NCBI GenBank assembly: GCA_051208045.1
Contig: JBPJFY010000001.1
Coordinates: forward strand, 744,001-808,000
From: LZORAL124-50-18 sp051208045
GTDB lineage: Bacteria > Pseudomonadota > Gammaproteobacteria > Pseudomonadales > Oleiphilaceae
Direction: 5' to 3'
Length of the DNA stretch: 64,000 bases
Made by a program: the position numbers and the translations under genes. A model generated the notes under the pieces. It was not told the DNA's origin. It ran no database searches and saw only the letters and a list, made by a program, of their open reading frames with translations. Positions 8,526 to 18,107 of the stretch are shown piece by piece. Position 1 is the first letter of the stretch; each line of letters opens with the position of its first letter.

Positions 8526-9524
8526 ATGGAAAACTTAGAAGGTCTTGTCGAGGAAGCCTTGGTTGCAGCAAAGTCTGCCTCTTCCGTGCAGGACTTGGAT
8601 CAGATTCGGGTCAATTATCTGGGTAAGAAAGGAAAAATCACCGAACAGCTCAAAAGCCTGGGTAAACTGTCACCAGAAGAGCGGCCAGCCGCAGGCGCAC
8701 GCATAAACGAGGCGAAAGATCGAGTTCAGGCGCAGTTGACTGAGACAAAAACTGCACTGGAAACGGAGGAGCTGAATCAGAAGCTGGAAAAAGAATCCAT
8801 CGATGTAACCTTGCCCGGGCGTGGCACAGATCTCGGTGGTCTGCATCCAGTAACGCGCACCCTGAGACGAATCGAGCAGTTTTTCGCCCGAGCAGGCTAT
8901 ACCATTGAGCAGGGGCCTGAAATTGAGGATGATTACCACAACTTTGAAGCGCTCAATATCCCCTCCCATCACCCGGCCCGTGCCATGCACGATACCTTTT
9001 ATTTTGATGCGGGCACGCTGCTTCGCACGCATACCTCGCCGGTTCAAATCCGGACGATGGAGCACGGTAAGCCACCGTTTCGTATGATCTGTCCGGGCCG
9101 CGTATTCCGATGTGATTCAGATCAGACACACACGCCCATGTTCCACCAGGTGGAAGGATTATTGGTCGAAGAAAAGGTGAGCTTCGCCGACCTGAAGAGC
9201 ACGATCGAAGAGTTTTTGCGGGTGTTTTTTGAAAAGGATCTCGCTGTGCGGTTCCGCCCTTCCTATTTCCCGTTTACTGAACCGTCTGCCGAGGTGGACA
9301 TTGAGTGGGGCAGGGATGATGCCGGCAACATTAAATGGCTTGAGGTCATGGGATGTGGCATGGTTCACCCGAAAGTATTTGAGTCCGTTGGCGTTGATCC
9401 GGAAAAGTATTGCGGATTCGCATTTGGCCTTGGCGTTGAACGCTTGGCTATGTTGCGCTATGGCGTAAATGATTTGCGGATGTTCTTTGAAAATGACATG
9501 CGATTTCTCAGTCAGTTTGGGTAA
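8526..9524 (+). CDS. pheS: Phenylalanyl-tRNA synthetase alpha subunit
   Basis: 332 residues. The N-terminal coiled-coil (LVEEALVAAKSASSVQDLDQ) recognises tRNA-Phe, and the class II catalytic core includes HPVTRTLRRIEQFFARAGY, the FEALNIPSHHPAR substrate-binding stretch, motif 2 around RVFRCDSDQTHTPMFHQVEG and motif 3 in FGLGVERLAMLRYG. GGAG at 8514-8517 lies eight bases before ATG 8526. It forms an alpha2-beta2 enzyme with the pheT product encoded 67 bases downstream. Confidence 0.98.
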   Translation: MENLEGLVEEALVAAKSASSVQDLDQIRVNYLGKKGKITEQLKSLGKLSPEERPAAGARINEAKDRVQAQLTETKTALETEELNQKLEKESIDVTLPGRGTDLGGLHPVTRTLRRIEQFFARAGYTIEQGPEIEDDYHNFEALNIPSHHPARAMHDTFYFDAGTLLRTHTSPVQIRTMEHGKPPFRMICPGRVFRCDSDQTHTPMFHQVEGLLVEEKVSFADLKSTIEEFLRVFFEKDLAVRFRPSYFPFTEPSAEVDIEWGRDDAGNIKWLEVMGCGMVHPKVFESVGVDPEKYCGFAFGLGVERLAMLRYGVNDLRMFFENDMRFLSQFG

Positions 9525-9591
9525 ATGCTACGAGTAATGCACTTCCCCATGAACAATTCAAAACCAACAGATTAAAGACAGTGGAAGCATA

Positions 9592-11964
9592 ATGAAATTC
9601 AGTGAAAAGTGGCTGAGAGAGTGGATTAACCCCAATCTAAATACACAGGAGCTTGTGCATCAAATTACGATGGCCGGGCTTGAAGTCGATTCTGTCGAGC
9701 CGGTAGCTGGCAGTTTTTCGGGCGTTGTCGTGGGCGAAGTACTCTCTAAGGAACCGCATCCGGATGCGGACAAGCTCAGTGTTTGTCAGGTTTCGGATGG
9801 CAATGAGCAGTTTCAGGTGGTCTGTGGTGCTCCCAACGTACGTGCAGGTTTAAAGGTACCCTTCGCAAAAATTGGTGCAGTGTTACCGGGTGACTTTGTC
9901 ATCAAAAAAGCGAAACTTCGCGGCGTCGAATCTCACGGCATGTTGTGTGCCGAAGCGGAATTGGGCCTGTCTGACAGCTCCGATGGCCTTTTCGAACTCT
10001 CCGCAGAAGCCACAGTCGGCTTGGATTTTCGGGCGTATATGCACCTGGATGATCATATGATCGAGGTAGACCTGACACCTAACCGGAGTGACTGTCTCTC
10101 CATCGTGGGTCTGGCTCGTGAAGTGGCCGTGCTAAATCAGCAGGTGCTGCACATGCCACGGGTTTCTGCTGTGCCCAAGACAATTGAAGATACTTTTTCC
10201 GTCAATCTGCTTGCGCCCGAAGCCTGCCCGAAATATGTGGGACGTGTCATTAAGGGAGTAAACGTCAAGGCGGAAACGCCGCTCTGGATGAAAGAGAAGC
10301 TGCGAAGAAGTGGTATTCGCAGTATTGATCCGGTGGTCGACGTGACTAACTTCGTGATGGTTGAGCTTGGGCAGCCCATGCATGCTTTCGATTTGAACCT
10401 GCTGGAAGGTGAAATCATTGTTCGCATGGCAGCACCGGAAGAAAAGATACTGCTTCTGGATGGTCAGGAGGTCACTTTGCGTGAAGATACCCTGGTTATT
10501 GCAGATCAGACCAAAGCGTTGGCGATTGCCGGTGTGATGGGGGGCGAAGGCTCCGGCGTGAACGAAGATACACAGGATATCTTTTTGGAAAGTGCTTTTT
10601 TTGCGCCGCTTGCACTCGCCGGCAAGGCCAGAAGTTATGGATTGCATACCGACTCTTCCCATCGCTTTGAACGGGGCGTGGATTTTACCCTGCAGGCGAA
10701 AGCCGTTGAGCGCGCCACTCAGTTGTTGTTGGAGATTGTCGGTGGTCAGCCTGGCCCCCTGGTTGAGAAAAAAGAATCAAAGTACTTGCCAGTGCGGGAG
10801 CCGGTAGGCTTGCGTTATGACAAAGTGACTGCCTTGTTGGGCGTTGAAATTAAAAAGACCGAGATCGAAGAGATATTGGCGCGTCTGGGCCTCGCCGCAG
10901 AAAAGCTGACCAAAGAAGGTATTAAAGTCGCCGTGCCGGGCCATCGATTTGATATTTCCATCGAGGCAGACTTAATCGAGGAAGTAGGCAGGATCTACGG
11001 TTATAACAATCTGCCTGTGACCGAACCCGTGGGAAGCCTGGCTTTACGGGAACAGCCGGAGGTGGTGACCCCGGTGAGTGGAGTGGTGGATCATCTGATT
11101 TCACTCGGTTACCAGGAAGTCGTGACGTACAGTTTCGTAGAGCCGAAAGCTCAATCTGCGCTGAATCCCGCGGTAGATGGCATACCATTGGCGAACCCTA
11201 TCTCCGCCGATATGGCGGTGATGCGTACTTCGCTGTGGCCGGGGCTGTTAAAGGCTGTATCGTACAATCAGAATCGACAGCAGTCCCGATTGAAGTTGAT
11301 TGAAACCGGATTAACTTTCCATCGGTCAGGTGACCAGACTATTCAGAAAGCGCATTTGGGGGGCGTGTTAGCGGGACGCCGTGCACCGGAAAATTGGACA
11401 GCCGGCAAGGAGCCGTTTGATTTTTATGATGCCAAGGCAGATTTGGAATCACTGTTCAGAAAACTGGGTGGAGAATTCCGATTTGCGAAAGGAAGTCATC
11501 CTGCGATGCACCCCGGGCAGTGCGCGGAAATTACCCATAATGGTGAACTGGTCGGCTATTTAGGTGCTTTACACCCAAGTTTGTATAAAAAGCTGGATTT
11601 AAATGGCTCAGTATTTATTTATGAGCTAAGCTTAGAAGTACTTAATCACGGTAAACTGCCAAAATTTAAAGAATTTTCGAAATTTCCTGAAGTTCGCCGA
11701 GATTTGGCTATTATTGTTAATAGGCAGGTTCAATTTGCCGATGTCCGATCGGAAATTGAGCAGGTTGCTGGGGAATGGTTGTCTGATATTGTGCTTTTTG
11801 ATACCTATCAGGGCGAAGGCATCGACCCCAATAAGAAGAGCCTGGCGATTGGTGTGACTTGGCGTCACCCTGAGCGTACGTTGAATGATGAAGAAATTCT
11901 CCTGGTATTCAATGGTATTGTTGATGCTTTGAAGTCTAAGTTCAGCGCAATTCTCAGGGGGTAG
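9592..11964 (+). CDS. pheT: Phenylalanyl-tRNA synthetase beta subunit
   Basis: 790 residues, full length. The N-terminus (MKFSEKWLREWINPN) leads into an OB-fold tRNA-binding domain with HPDADKLSVCQV, then the B3/B4 editing region, B5 (HRFDISIEADLIEEVGRIYG) and a C-terminal anticodon-binding ferredoxin-like domain (KFPEVRRDLAIIVN). It lies between pheS and ihfA, the standard gammaproteobacterial order. Confidence 0.98.
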   Translation: MKFSEKWLREWINPNLNTQELVHQITMAGLEVDSVEPVAGSFSGVVVGEVLSKEPHPDADKLSVCQVSDGNEQFQVVCGAPNVRAGLKVPFAKIGAVLPGDFVIKKAKLRGVESHGMLCAEAELGLSDSSDGLFELSAEATVGLDFRAYMHLDDHMIEVDLTPNRSDCLSIVGLAREVAVLNQQVLHMPRVSAVPKTIEDTFSVNLLAPEACPKYVGRVIKGVNVKAETPLWMKEKLRRSGIRSIDPVVDVTNFVMVELGQPMHAFDLNLLEGEIIVRMAAPEEKILLLDGQEVTLREDTLVIADQTKALAIAGVMGGEGSGVNEDTQDIFLESAFFAPLALAGKARSYGLHTDSSHRFERGVDFTLQAKAVERATQLLLEIVGGQPGPLVEKKESKYLPVREPVGLRYDKVTALLGVEIKKTEIEEILARLGLAAEKLTKEGIKVAVPGHRFDISIEADLIEEVGRIYGYNNLPVTEPVGSLALREQPEVVTPVSGVVDHLISLGYQEVVTYSFVEPKAQSALNPAVDGIPLANPISADMAVMRTSLWPGLLKAVSYNQNRQQSRLKLIETGLTFHRSGDQTIQKAHLGGVLAGRRAPENWTAGKEPFDFYDAKADLESLFRKLGGEFRFAKGSHPAMHPGQCAEITHNGELVGYLGALHPSLYKKLDLNGSVFIYELSLEVLNHGKLPKFKEFSKFPEVRRDLAIIVNRQVQFADVRSEIEQVAGEWLSDIVLFDTYQGEGIDPNKKSLAIGVTWRHPERTLNDEEILLVFNGIVDALKSKFSAILRG

Positions 11965-12020
11965 TTTAATTCCAGCATCGGTATGTCAGGGCACTGTGAA
12001 AGTACGTGGGAGCGGAGAAT

Positions 12021-12326
12021 ATGGGGGCTTTGACAAAAGCGGACATGGCGGAATGCCTGTATGAAGAAGTGGGGTTGAACAAGCGTGAAGCCAAAGAACT
12101 GGTTGAGTTGTTCTTTGACGAGATACGTAACGCTCTCAGCCACAATGAGCAGGTGAAACTGTCCGGTTTTGGCAACTTTGATCTCCGTGACAAAAAACAG
12201 CGACCGGGACGAAACCCCAAAACCGGGGAAGAAATTCCGATTACCGCAAGAAGAGTAGTTACTTTTCGGCCAGGACAAAAATTAAAAGCAAAAGTAGAAG
12301 CCTATGCTGGAACCCAGTCACAATGA
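12021..12326 (+). CDS. ihfA: Integration host factor alpha subunit
   Basis: DNA-bending HU/IHF-family protein, 101 residues from ATG 12021; GGGAG at 12008-12012 is well placed, while the in-frame GTG at 12006 would lie before it. GALTKADMAECLYEEVGLNK is the typical IHF-alpha N-terminus, and GRNPKTGEEIPITARRVVTF holds the intercalating proline on the beta arm. The 3' end overlaps the MerR-family gene by 23 bases, so the two are almost surely co-translated. Confidence 0.97.
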   Translation: MGALTKADMAECLYEEVGLNKREAKELVELFFDEIRNALSHNEQVKLSGFGNFDLRDKKQRPGRNPKTGEEIPITARRVVTFRPGQKLKAKVEAYAGTQSQ

Positions 12327-12663
12327 TGAGTTGCCGCCGATTCCCGGCAAGCGCTATTTCACCATCGGAGAAGTAAGTGACCTGTGCAGCGTGAAAGCCC
12401 ATGTTCTCAGGTATTGGGAGCAGGAATTTCCGCAATTGGCACCGGTGAAGCGCCGCGGTAATCGACGGTATTATCAACGTCAGGATGTGTTAACCATCCG
12501 GCAGATTCGCAGTCTGTTGTACGATCAGGGGTACACAATTGGCGGTGCCAAGCAAAAACTGAGCAGCAGTGAGGCGAAGGAAGATTCCAGCCAGTACAAG
12601 CAACTGATTCGTCAGATGATTACTGAGCTGGAAGAAGTCTTAGAGGTATTAAACCACTCCTGA
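12304..12663 (+). CDS. MerR-family transcriptional regulator
   Basis: 119 residues. Residues ~12-80 form a MerR winged helix-turn-helix: YFTIGEVSDLCSVKAHVLRYWE, then KRRGNRRYYQRQDVLTIRQI. The remainder is a short dimerisation helix. There are no clustered cysteines for metal binding, so the signal is unknown. The position directly after ihfA and before tRNA-Pro is conserved in Pseudomonas and relatives, where the role is still poorly defined. Confidence 0.92.
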   Translation: MLEPSHNDELPPIPGKRYFTIGEVSDLCSVKAHVLRYWEQEFPQLAPVKRRGNRRYYQRQDVLTIRQIRSLLYDQGYTIGGAKQKLSSSEAKEDSSQYKQLIRQMITELEEVLEVLNHS

Positions 12664-12717
12664 TTTTCTCAAAAAAAATAGCAGAAAATCATTGGTTTCC
12701 TGTTTATTTCTCCTTTG

Positions 12718-12772
12718 GGGTGCGGTATTATTCGCACCCGCTTGAGGAACACCCCATATCGCTCAAGCTTTT
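12718..12772 (+). terminator. Two stem-loops, likely terminator of pheST-ihfA-merR
   Basis: GGGTGCG/CGCACCC (12718-12739) is directly followed by GCTTGAG/CTCAAGC (12740-12768) and TTTTCT. The second could stop transcription just before the tRNA. The T run is short, so efficiency is uncertain. Confidence 0.5.
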
Positions 12773-12777
12773 CTGTT

Positions 12778-12854
12778 CGGGATGTAGCGCAGCCTGGTAG
12801 CGCACCTGTATGGGGTGCAGGTGGTCGGAGGTTCAAATCCTCTCATCCCGACCA
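12778..12854 (+). tRNA. tRNA-Pro (anticodon GGG)
   Basis: 77 bases folding as a full cloverleaf: acceptor CGGGATG/CATCCCG, D arm with AGCCTGGTAGC, anticodon loop ATGGGGT with GGG at 12812-12814, T arm GGAGGTTCAAATCCTCT, discriminator A and encoded CCA. It closely matches the known proteobacterial tRNA-Pro(GGG). Confidence 0.98.
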
Positions 12855-12908
12855 ATTTTCCCCTTATTCTTCCTGCATTTTTTTATTTCTACATTGTCAC
12901 CATTGGTT

Positions 12909-13895
12909 TTACATGGTCACGACGATTTTGCCCATGGCTTCACCACTGGCCAATCGATCATGTGCTCTGCCTATATCTTCCATACCAACGTCCAGAGAGT
13001 CCAGCACGGGGCGGAGACCGCCTGCGTCCACAATGTTCGCCAACGTGGTTAGTATTTCTCCGTGCGTTTCTCGGCCGATGTTATGGAGCATGGGAATCAG
13101 CATGAAAACAACGTGCAGGGACAATCCTTTAAAGTGAACTGTGCTCAAGTCGAGCGACACCAATGATACGGTGGACACCACATGGCCATTGAGTCTGGCG
13201 GCCTCAAATGAGTTCAACATGTTCATACCGCCTACCGAGTCAAAGACCACATCGAATCCCTGCCCCTGCGTGTGTGTCGCCACATAGTCTGCGACGGTGT
13301 CTGTCTTGTAGTTGATAGGGGTAGCGCCGAGTTGTTGGATGAGGTCGAGCTGAGGCTGACCACCGCCAGTCGAGTACACCTCTGCGCCCAAATGCTGCGC
13401 GAGTTGGAGGGCAACATGACCAACTCCACCTGAACCACCATGCACCAGCACCTTTTGACCTCGGTGTACTCCCGCCCGAAGAAGCCCCTCGTAGGCGGTT
13501 ATACCCACTAAGGGCAAGGCTGCGGCCTCTTTCATCGACAGGCTCTTGGGTTTATGTGCCACAAGCCGGGCATCTGCTACCATGAATTGGGCCAATGCAC
13601 CGGGTAGATTGGCCAACCCGCCAGCACAACCGTAGACTTCATCGCCGACGGAAAATTGCTGGACTCCGTCCCCCACGGCTTCAACGGTTCCGGAAAAATC
13701 CATCCCCAGAATCGCGGGAAGGTCAGGCGACAACGCCAGCTCTTTGCCCATCTGACGAATCATCGTATCTACCGTATTAACACTTGAAGCGGCTACCCTT
13801 ACCAGAACCTGGCCACGGGCAACATCAGGAGTGGGGAGTTCTTGAAGGGAAAAAACGTCTGAACCACCGAACTCGTTTATAACCATCGCTTTCAT
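12909..13895 (-). CDS. Zinc-independent MDR oxidoreductase (quinone oxidoreductase-like)
   Basis: Medium-chain dehydrogenase/reductase, 328 residues. The Rossmann motif is in VLVHGGSGGVGHVALQLAQ near residue 150. The N-terminal GroES-like domain has GMDFSGTVEAVGDGV but lacks the cysteine cluster and GHE site of zinc alcohol dehydrogenases, pointing to an NADPH quinone/enone reductase. Three start codons in a row (TTG 13901, ATG 13898, ATG 13895) follow AGGA; ATG 13895 has the best spacing and gives MKAMVINEFGG. Divergent from a LysR regulator with a ~105-bp AT-rich gap, the usual arrangement for a LysR target. Confidence 0.9.
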   Translation of the reverse strand: MKAMVINEFGGSDVFSLQELPTPDVARGQVLVRVAASSVNTVDTMIRQMGKELALSPDLPAILGMDFSGTVEAVGDGVQQFSVGDEVYGCAGGLANLPGALAQFMVADARLVAHKPKSLSMKEAAALPLVGITAYEGLLRAGVHRGQKVLVHGGSGGVGHVALQLAQHLGAEVYSTGGGQPQLDLIQQLGATPINYKTDTVADYVATHTQGQGFDVVFDSVGGMNMLNSFEAARLNGHVVSTVSLVSLDLSTVHFKGLSLHVVFMLIPMLHNIGRETHGEILTTLANIVDAGGLRPVLDSLDVGMEDIGRAHDRLASGEAMGKIVVTM

Positions 13896-14000
13896 CATCA
13901 ATTCCTGCTAATTGAAACATCAACAGGTCCCAGTATATTTATTCAATATGGTGATGATAATATCGGTAAATAATAATTCAGAATATAGGTTTTGTTGATA

Positions 14001-14906
14001 ATGAACGTTGATCATCTGAAACTGTTTGTGCGAGTTGCCGCCACTCAGAACATCAGTATGGCGGGGAGCGAGCTGGGATTGTCACCCGCGGTTTCCAGTG
14101 CGCACATAGGTAAACTTGAGGCAGCACTGGGTGTACGCCTTATCCACCGAACCAGCCGAAGGGTTTCACTTACACAGGATGGACAGGCTTTTTTGCCTCA
14201 TGCGCAGGATGTGCTGGACAGTGTTGAAATGGCCCGGGCGGCCGTGGGGGTGGGCAGCGCTTCCCCGCAGGGACATTTGCGGGTTGCCGTCTCCGCCTCA
14301 TTTGGACGCATGCATCTCATTCCGGCAATGGGAGAGTTTCTTGCGCTTTACCCGGATTTGCGTGTTGATGTGCATCTCAGTGACCGAATGGTGGATATGG
14401 TCGAAGGTGGGTTTGACGTTGCCGTGAGGGACGCCAGGTTGCAGGACTCGACGTTGATTGCCCGCAGGTTAGCGCCGGTACGTCGAATCGTTTGTGCCGC
14501 GCCCAGCTACCTGGCAAACCAAGGTGAACCGGAAACGCCACAAGCGCTTGTGGATCACCAGTGTATCAGCATGTTGGGATTGGAAAGCTGGCTGTTTGAA
14601 ACACCCGAAGGCAGAGTGGCTATCTCAACGAAAAATCGTTTACGTGTGGACAATGGGGAAGCGTCCCGAGACGCCTGCATCAATGGGCTGGGTATCACTT
14701 TGTGCTCGACGTGGTGTTGCTATGAAGCAGTGAAGCAGGGACAACTGGTGCAGATTTTAAAAGGCTATCCTCTGGTGTCTGAGACGGATATCTGGGCGGT
14801 GTACCCAAGTTCACGATTGCTGGCGCCCAAAGTCCGCGCGTTTATCGACTACTTTGTCGGATTGTTTGGCGACACCCCTTACTGGGAGTTGGATGGTGCA
14901 ATTTAA
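14001..14906 (+). CDS. LysR-family regulator (CrgA/DntR-like group)
   Basis: 301 residues from ATG 14001; an in-frame TTG at 13992 is less likely. The N-terminal winged helix-turn-helix reads MNVDHLKLFVRVAATQNISM then GLSPAVSSAHIGKLEAALG and RTSRRVSLTQDG. The effector domain has the VAVSASFGRMHLIPAM start and the DVAVRDARL strand of single-domain LysR regulators that act on neighbouring oxidoreductases. It likely controls the divergent MDR gene; the AT-rich gap holds T-rich dyads that could be LysR boxes, but no clear one was chosen. Confidence 0.9.
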   Translation: MNVDHLKLFVRVAATQNISMAGSELGLSPAVSSAHIGKLEAALGVRLIHRTSRRVSLTQDGQAFLPHAQDVLDSVEMARAAVGVGSASPQGHLRVAVSASFGRMHLIPAMGEFLALYPDLRVDVHLSDRMVDMVEGGFDVAVRDARLQDSTLIARRLAPVRRIVCAAPSYLANQGEPETPQALVDHQCISMLGLESWLFETPEGRVAISTKNRLRVDNGEASRDACINGLGITLCSTWCCYEAVKQGQLVQILKGYPLVSETDIWAVYPSSRLLAPKVRAFIDYFVGLFGDTPYWELDGAI

Positions 14907-14935
14907 CTGGCTGTCAGCCTGACAACCTTCAGCAC

Positions 14936-15940
14936 CTACGGCGAGGAGAGCGTGATGGTCTCCCACCCCTGCAGCAAAGTCAGTCGAGCTGCGTGCTGTT
15001 CAGCCCGTTGGGCCAGCGCGTTTAAGGTTTGCGCCGTATCGTCGATGACTGTTGGGAAAGGCGTCAAAGGAAGATGTAACGGCTTGAAAAAATTGTCCCA
15101 GTGGATGGGGATAATGTGCTTGGCACCGGTGAGTATGATCGTCTCTTCATAGTATTGCTGCTGGAATTCCGGTGGTTGTTTGCTCAGACTGGCGATACCG
15201 TAAAACACGGTTTCTGCCGGGTAGTCGGCCAACAGGCCCGGAATAAAACCACCACTGGCCTGAACGAGAATATTCCCTGAAGGATGAGACAAGTGGACGG
15301 CATAACTCCCGCCTTCATTAAATTTCCACAGTCTGGCGGGTTGGGGCAGCGGTTGATCAATCGTTTTACCAATGCCCGTTAAGCGGGCGATCGGGGCGGG
15401 AACGGGGGTATGTTTCGAGGCAATCATCGTGATGCGAAAGTTACCTACTTGCAGGGATTCCGTGCCGGTGACCGGATGAATCTGTGATTCCGGCAGCCCC
15501 GCGCCACGGGCGATATTGGCGGTAGATTCTGACCCGAGAACAATAGCACCGGTTTGTTTTGCCACTTCCGGGGCGTCCATCGCGTGGTCATGGTGCGAGT
15601 GAACCACCGCCACCAGATCAAGTTTTGAAATGTTCAGCTTTGCCAACGATTGACGCACAACGTCAGGATTTGATTGCAGCGAGCCAAACATCACTGTTTT
15701 TAAATCCGGGCGTGTGAAAAATCCGTCAATCAGGATCTGCGTTTCCCCGTCATTGAAAAGAATGGTTGACGTGCCCATATAGGTAGCAGTGAGGCTCGAC
15801 TGTGTCGAGGTCTGCACAGAGGCCGGACGCATTTCCGGAAGAGGTCCGCCTTCTGAATGCATTACCAGAAAATATACACCCGCTAAGCTGAGTAAAAGCA
15901 GCGTAATCAAGGGAACCAGAAGTTTCAGTCGTGGTCTCAA
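14936..15940 (-). CDS. Membrane-anchored MBL-fold metallo-hydrolase
   Basis: 334 residues. An N-terminal hydrophobic anchor (residues ~7-26) is followed by a beta-lactamase-fold domain with the HxHxDH metal site in VVHSHHDHAMD near residue 115, SKHTP, and the C-terminal IPIHWDNF motif common in periplasmic MBL hydrolases. The substrate is unknown. The gene is convergent with LysR 14001 and divergent from the YghU-type GST gene. Confidence 0.85.
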   Translation of the reverse strand: MRPRLKLLVPLITLLLLSLAGVYFLVMHSEGGPLPEMRPASVQTSTQSSLTATYMGTSTILFNDGETQILIDGFFTRPDLKTVMFGSLQSNPDVVRQSLAKLNISKLDLVAVVHSHHDHAMDAPEVAKQTGAIVLGSESTANIARGAGLPESQIHPVTGTESLQVGNFRITMIASKHTPVPAPIARLTGIGKTIDQPLPQPARLWKFNEGGSYAVHLSHPSGNILVQASGGFIPGLLADYPAETVFYGIASLSKQPPEFQQQYYEETIILTGAKHIIPIHWDNFFKPLHLPLTPFPTVIDDTAQTLNALAQRAEQHAARLTLLQGWETITLSSP

Positions 15941-16009
15941 GAATTTATCCTTAGGGTCAGAAGTGCCTTACCCTGAACGTTCATCCAATTGAAGATAGAC
16001 AAAATAGAA

Positions 16010-16855
16010 ATGACAGACACCAATTCAAAGTACACACCGCCCAGAGTATGGACCTGGGACGAAGCGAACGGTGGGCAGTTTGCCAGTATCAATCGCCCCA
16101 TAGCCGGCCCGACGCACGAAAAAACGTTACCCACCGGGGTGCATCCGCTGCAATTATACTCTCTGGCCACGCCCAATGGTGTGAAAGTGACCATAATGCT
16201 CGAAGAATTATTGGGCTTGGGCCACGAGGGAGCGGAGTATGATGCCTGGCTGATAAACATTACCGAGGGGGATCAGTTTGGGAGTGGATTTACTGCGATT
16301 AACCCAAACTCCAAGATTCCCGCCTTGCTGGATCAGAGTACCACGCCACCCACACCCGTATTTGAATCGGGGGCGATCCTGGTCTATCTGGCGGAGAAAT
16401 TTAAGACCTTTTTGCCCACCGCGCCGGCAGCTCGGGCAGAGTGCCTGTCCTGGCTGTTCTGGCAGATGGGAAGTGCGCCGTTTCTGGGCGGTGGTTTTGG
16501 GCATTTTTATGCGTATGCCCCTGAGAAACTGGAGTATCCCATCAATCGTTATGCCATGGAGGTCAAGCGTCAACTGGATGTGTTGAATCGCCATCTTGCT
16601 ACGCGGCGCTATTTGTGTGGTGAGGATTACACCATTGCGGATATGGCGACGTATGCGTGGTATGGGGTGCTGGTAGAAGGTAAACTGTATGATGCTGCCG
16701 AATTCCTGGATGTCGCCACCTATACGCACGTAGTTCGCTGGGCCAAGGAAATCCATGACCGGCCCGCTGTGCAACGGGGACGACGGGTTAACCGGGTGTG
16801 GGGTGAAGAGAGCGCTCAGGTGAAAGAGCGCCACAGTGCTGCTGATCTGGACTAA
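16010..16855 (+). CDS. yghU: YghU-type glutathione transferase / disulfide-bond oxidoreductase
   Basis: 281 residues from ATG 16010; the in-frame TTG 15989 has no better ribosome site. The thioredoxin-fold domain contains the YSLATPNGVKVTIMLEELL core of Nu-class GSTs, in which Thr/Asn rather than Tyr or Cys bind glutathione disulfide, and the long N-terminal arm (YTPPRVWTWDEANGG, ASINRPIAG) is the mark of YghU. The C-terminal helical domain has GEDYTIADMATYAWYG. YghU has disulfide reductase activity with glutathione. The 3' end overlaps the convergent DUF2235 gene by four bases. Confidence 0.93.
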   Translation: MTDTNSKYTPPRVWTWDEANGGQFASINRPIAGPTHEKTLPTGVHPLQLYSLATPNGVKVTIMLEELLGLGHEGAEYDAWLINITEGDQFGSGFTAINPNSKIPALLDQSTTPPTPVFESGAILVYLAEKFKTFLPTAPAARAECLSWLFWQMGSAPFLGGGFGHFYAYAPEKLEYPINRYAMEVKRQLDVLNRHLATRRYLCGEDYTIADMATYAWYGVLVEGKLYDAAEFLDVATYTHVVRWAKEIHDRPAVQRGRRVNRVWGEESAQVKERHSAADLD

Positions 16856-17919
16856 CTTTTTTGCTCAGGCGTGCTGGCGGTCTGAGAAAAATCGCTGGCC
16901 CTGAGTAATGTGGGTGGCCGATAGCTTGAGCCCGGAGCGCCCCACTTGGTCTGCACCGACGCATCCACCGTGACGTTGACCGCGCGTGCGCCTTGTTGAT
17001 CGGTATCGTAAGCTCGAGCGATTCTGCCATCGCCTGACTGAAACCACCCTTTTAGGCGGGCATACCAGCCATTCGCCATCAGTCCGAACGAGTCTGTTGC
17101 CCTCCGTTGCCACGCGTTCTCGTTCGGCAGGCAATGAGTAAGCAGCAGACCGCTTTTTTCAGCCTTGTGCTGCATCCACGCGAAGCTGATGTCAGTGAGC
17201 GAATTCTCACCATATCCGCCGCCCACGTCGGCATGCGCGCCGATAAACCAGCGTTGCTCCACCTCGACCTGTGCCGGTTTTTTCTTGCCGTCTTGCGTGG
17301 TCCAAAAGCATACATCATACTCCGGGCGGTACTCATCCAGCGCCATGGCATGGTAGGCGTGTTTAACGATGCCGGAGAGCTGTGTATCGTGCCAGCCAAA
17401 GTAGCCCCGTTCCGACATGAAGCGCCACCCCGGAATACCGAGCGCTCCCACGGTATCCCACACGCCGAGAAAGTGTACGTTGACCTGGTGACTGTAGGAA
17501 GCTCGAAAGTCCTGACAGATGGGATTATCAGGGTGCTTGTTTTTATCCCGGTAGAGTTTCTCGGACTGTTCAAGTAAGTCCGGGGTAGAAATCTGCAGCA
17601 GGCCACACTTGCGCAGTAGCCCGGCTAGGCTGCGAGCTGTGTAAGCGCCACGGCTGAACCCAAAAATCCAGATTTCATCGCCGGCTGTGTAATTTCGCGC
17701 CAGCCAATCATAGCCCTGCATCAGGTTTTTACTTAAACCGTAACCGCTGATCCCGCCGAGAACTCTGGAGAACCTGTCAGTGCCCACGCCGGGATCATAG
17801 AAAAACTTTTGTCGGGTTTCGCGGTCATATTTCGCCACGCTGCGCGCCATACGGTACACGTTGGTTTGGTCTGTCGGGTCGTTCCAGGTGCCATCAAAAA
17901 AAACGATCAGCCGTTGCAT
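16852..17919 (-). CDS. DUF2235 alpha/beta-hydrolase-like protein
   Basis: 355 residues from the ATG at 17919, which is preceded by AAGGAAG; the open frame runs to 18063 without sequence support. It begins MQRLIVFFDGTWND, the first strand and motif of DUF2235, and has the nucleophile elbow GFSRGAYTARSLAG near residue 108. The family includes phospholipase-type effectors of type VI secretion as well as stand-alone enzymes. No VgrG, PAAR or immunity gene is nearby and there is no signal peptide, so a stand-alone cytoplasmic hydrolase is as likely as an effector. Confidence 0.85.
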   Translation of the reverse strand: MQRLIVFFDGTWNDPTDQTNVYRMARSVAKYDRETRQKFFYDPGVGTDRFSRVLGGISGYGLSKNLMQGYDWLARNYTAGDEIWIFGFSRGAYTARSLAGLLRKCGLLQISTPDLLEQSEKLYRDKNKHPDNPICQDFRASYSHQVNVHFLGVWDTVGALGIPGWRFMSERGYFGWHDTQLSGIVKHAYHAMALDEYRPEYDVCFWTTQDGKKKPAQVEVEQRWFIGAHADVGGGYGENSLTDISFAWMQHKAEKSGLLLTHCLPNENAWQRRATDSFGLMANGWYARLKGWFQSGDGRIARAYDTDQQGARAVNVTVDASVQTKWGAPGSSYRPPTLLRASDFSQTASTPEQKS

Positions 17920-18107
17920 GGGGTCTTCCTTGAGAAAGTACGTCTCAGCGATTACAGCAAACTGGGGCAGAAGGTGTGAGAGAAGAGAGTACCCTGACTC
18001 ACTTCTGCATGACAAGACCTCCAGACAGGCGATTGAACTTTTTGACAGGAAAGCCCCTTCCAACTTAAGTTAAGGCTGCCCATGCAAAAAAACAGGATGT
18101 AAGAGCC

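Noticed and set aside
16852..17919. DUF2235 gene as a type VI secretion effector
   Set aside because: No VgrG, PAAR, Tle-immunity lipoprotein or other T6SS gene nearby, so only the family was called.
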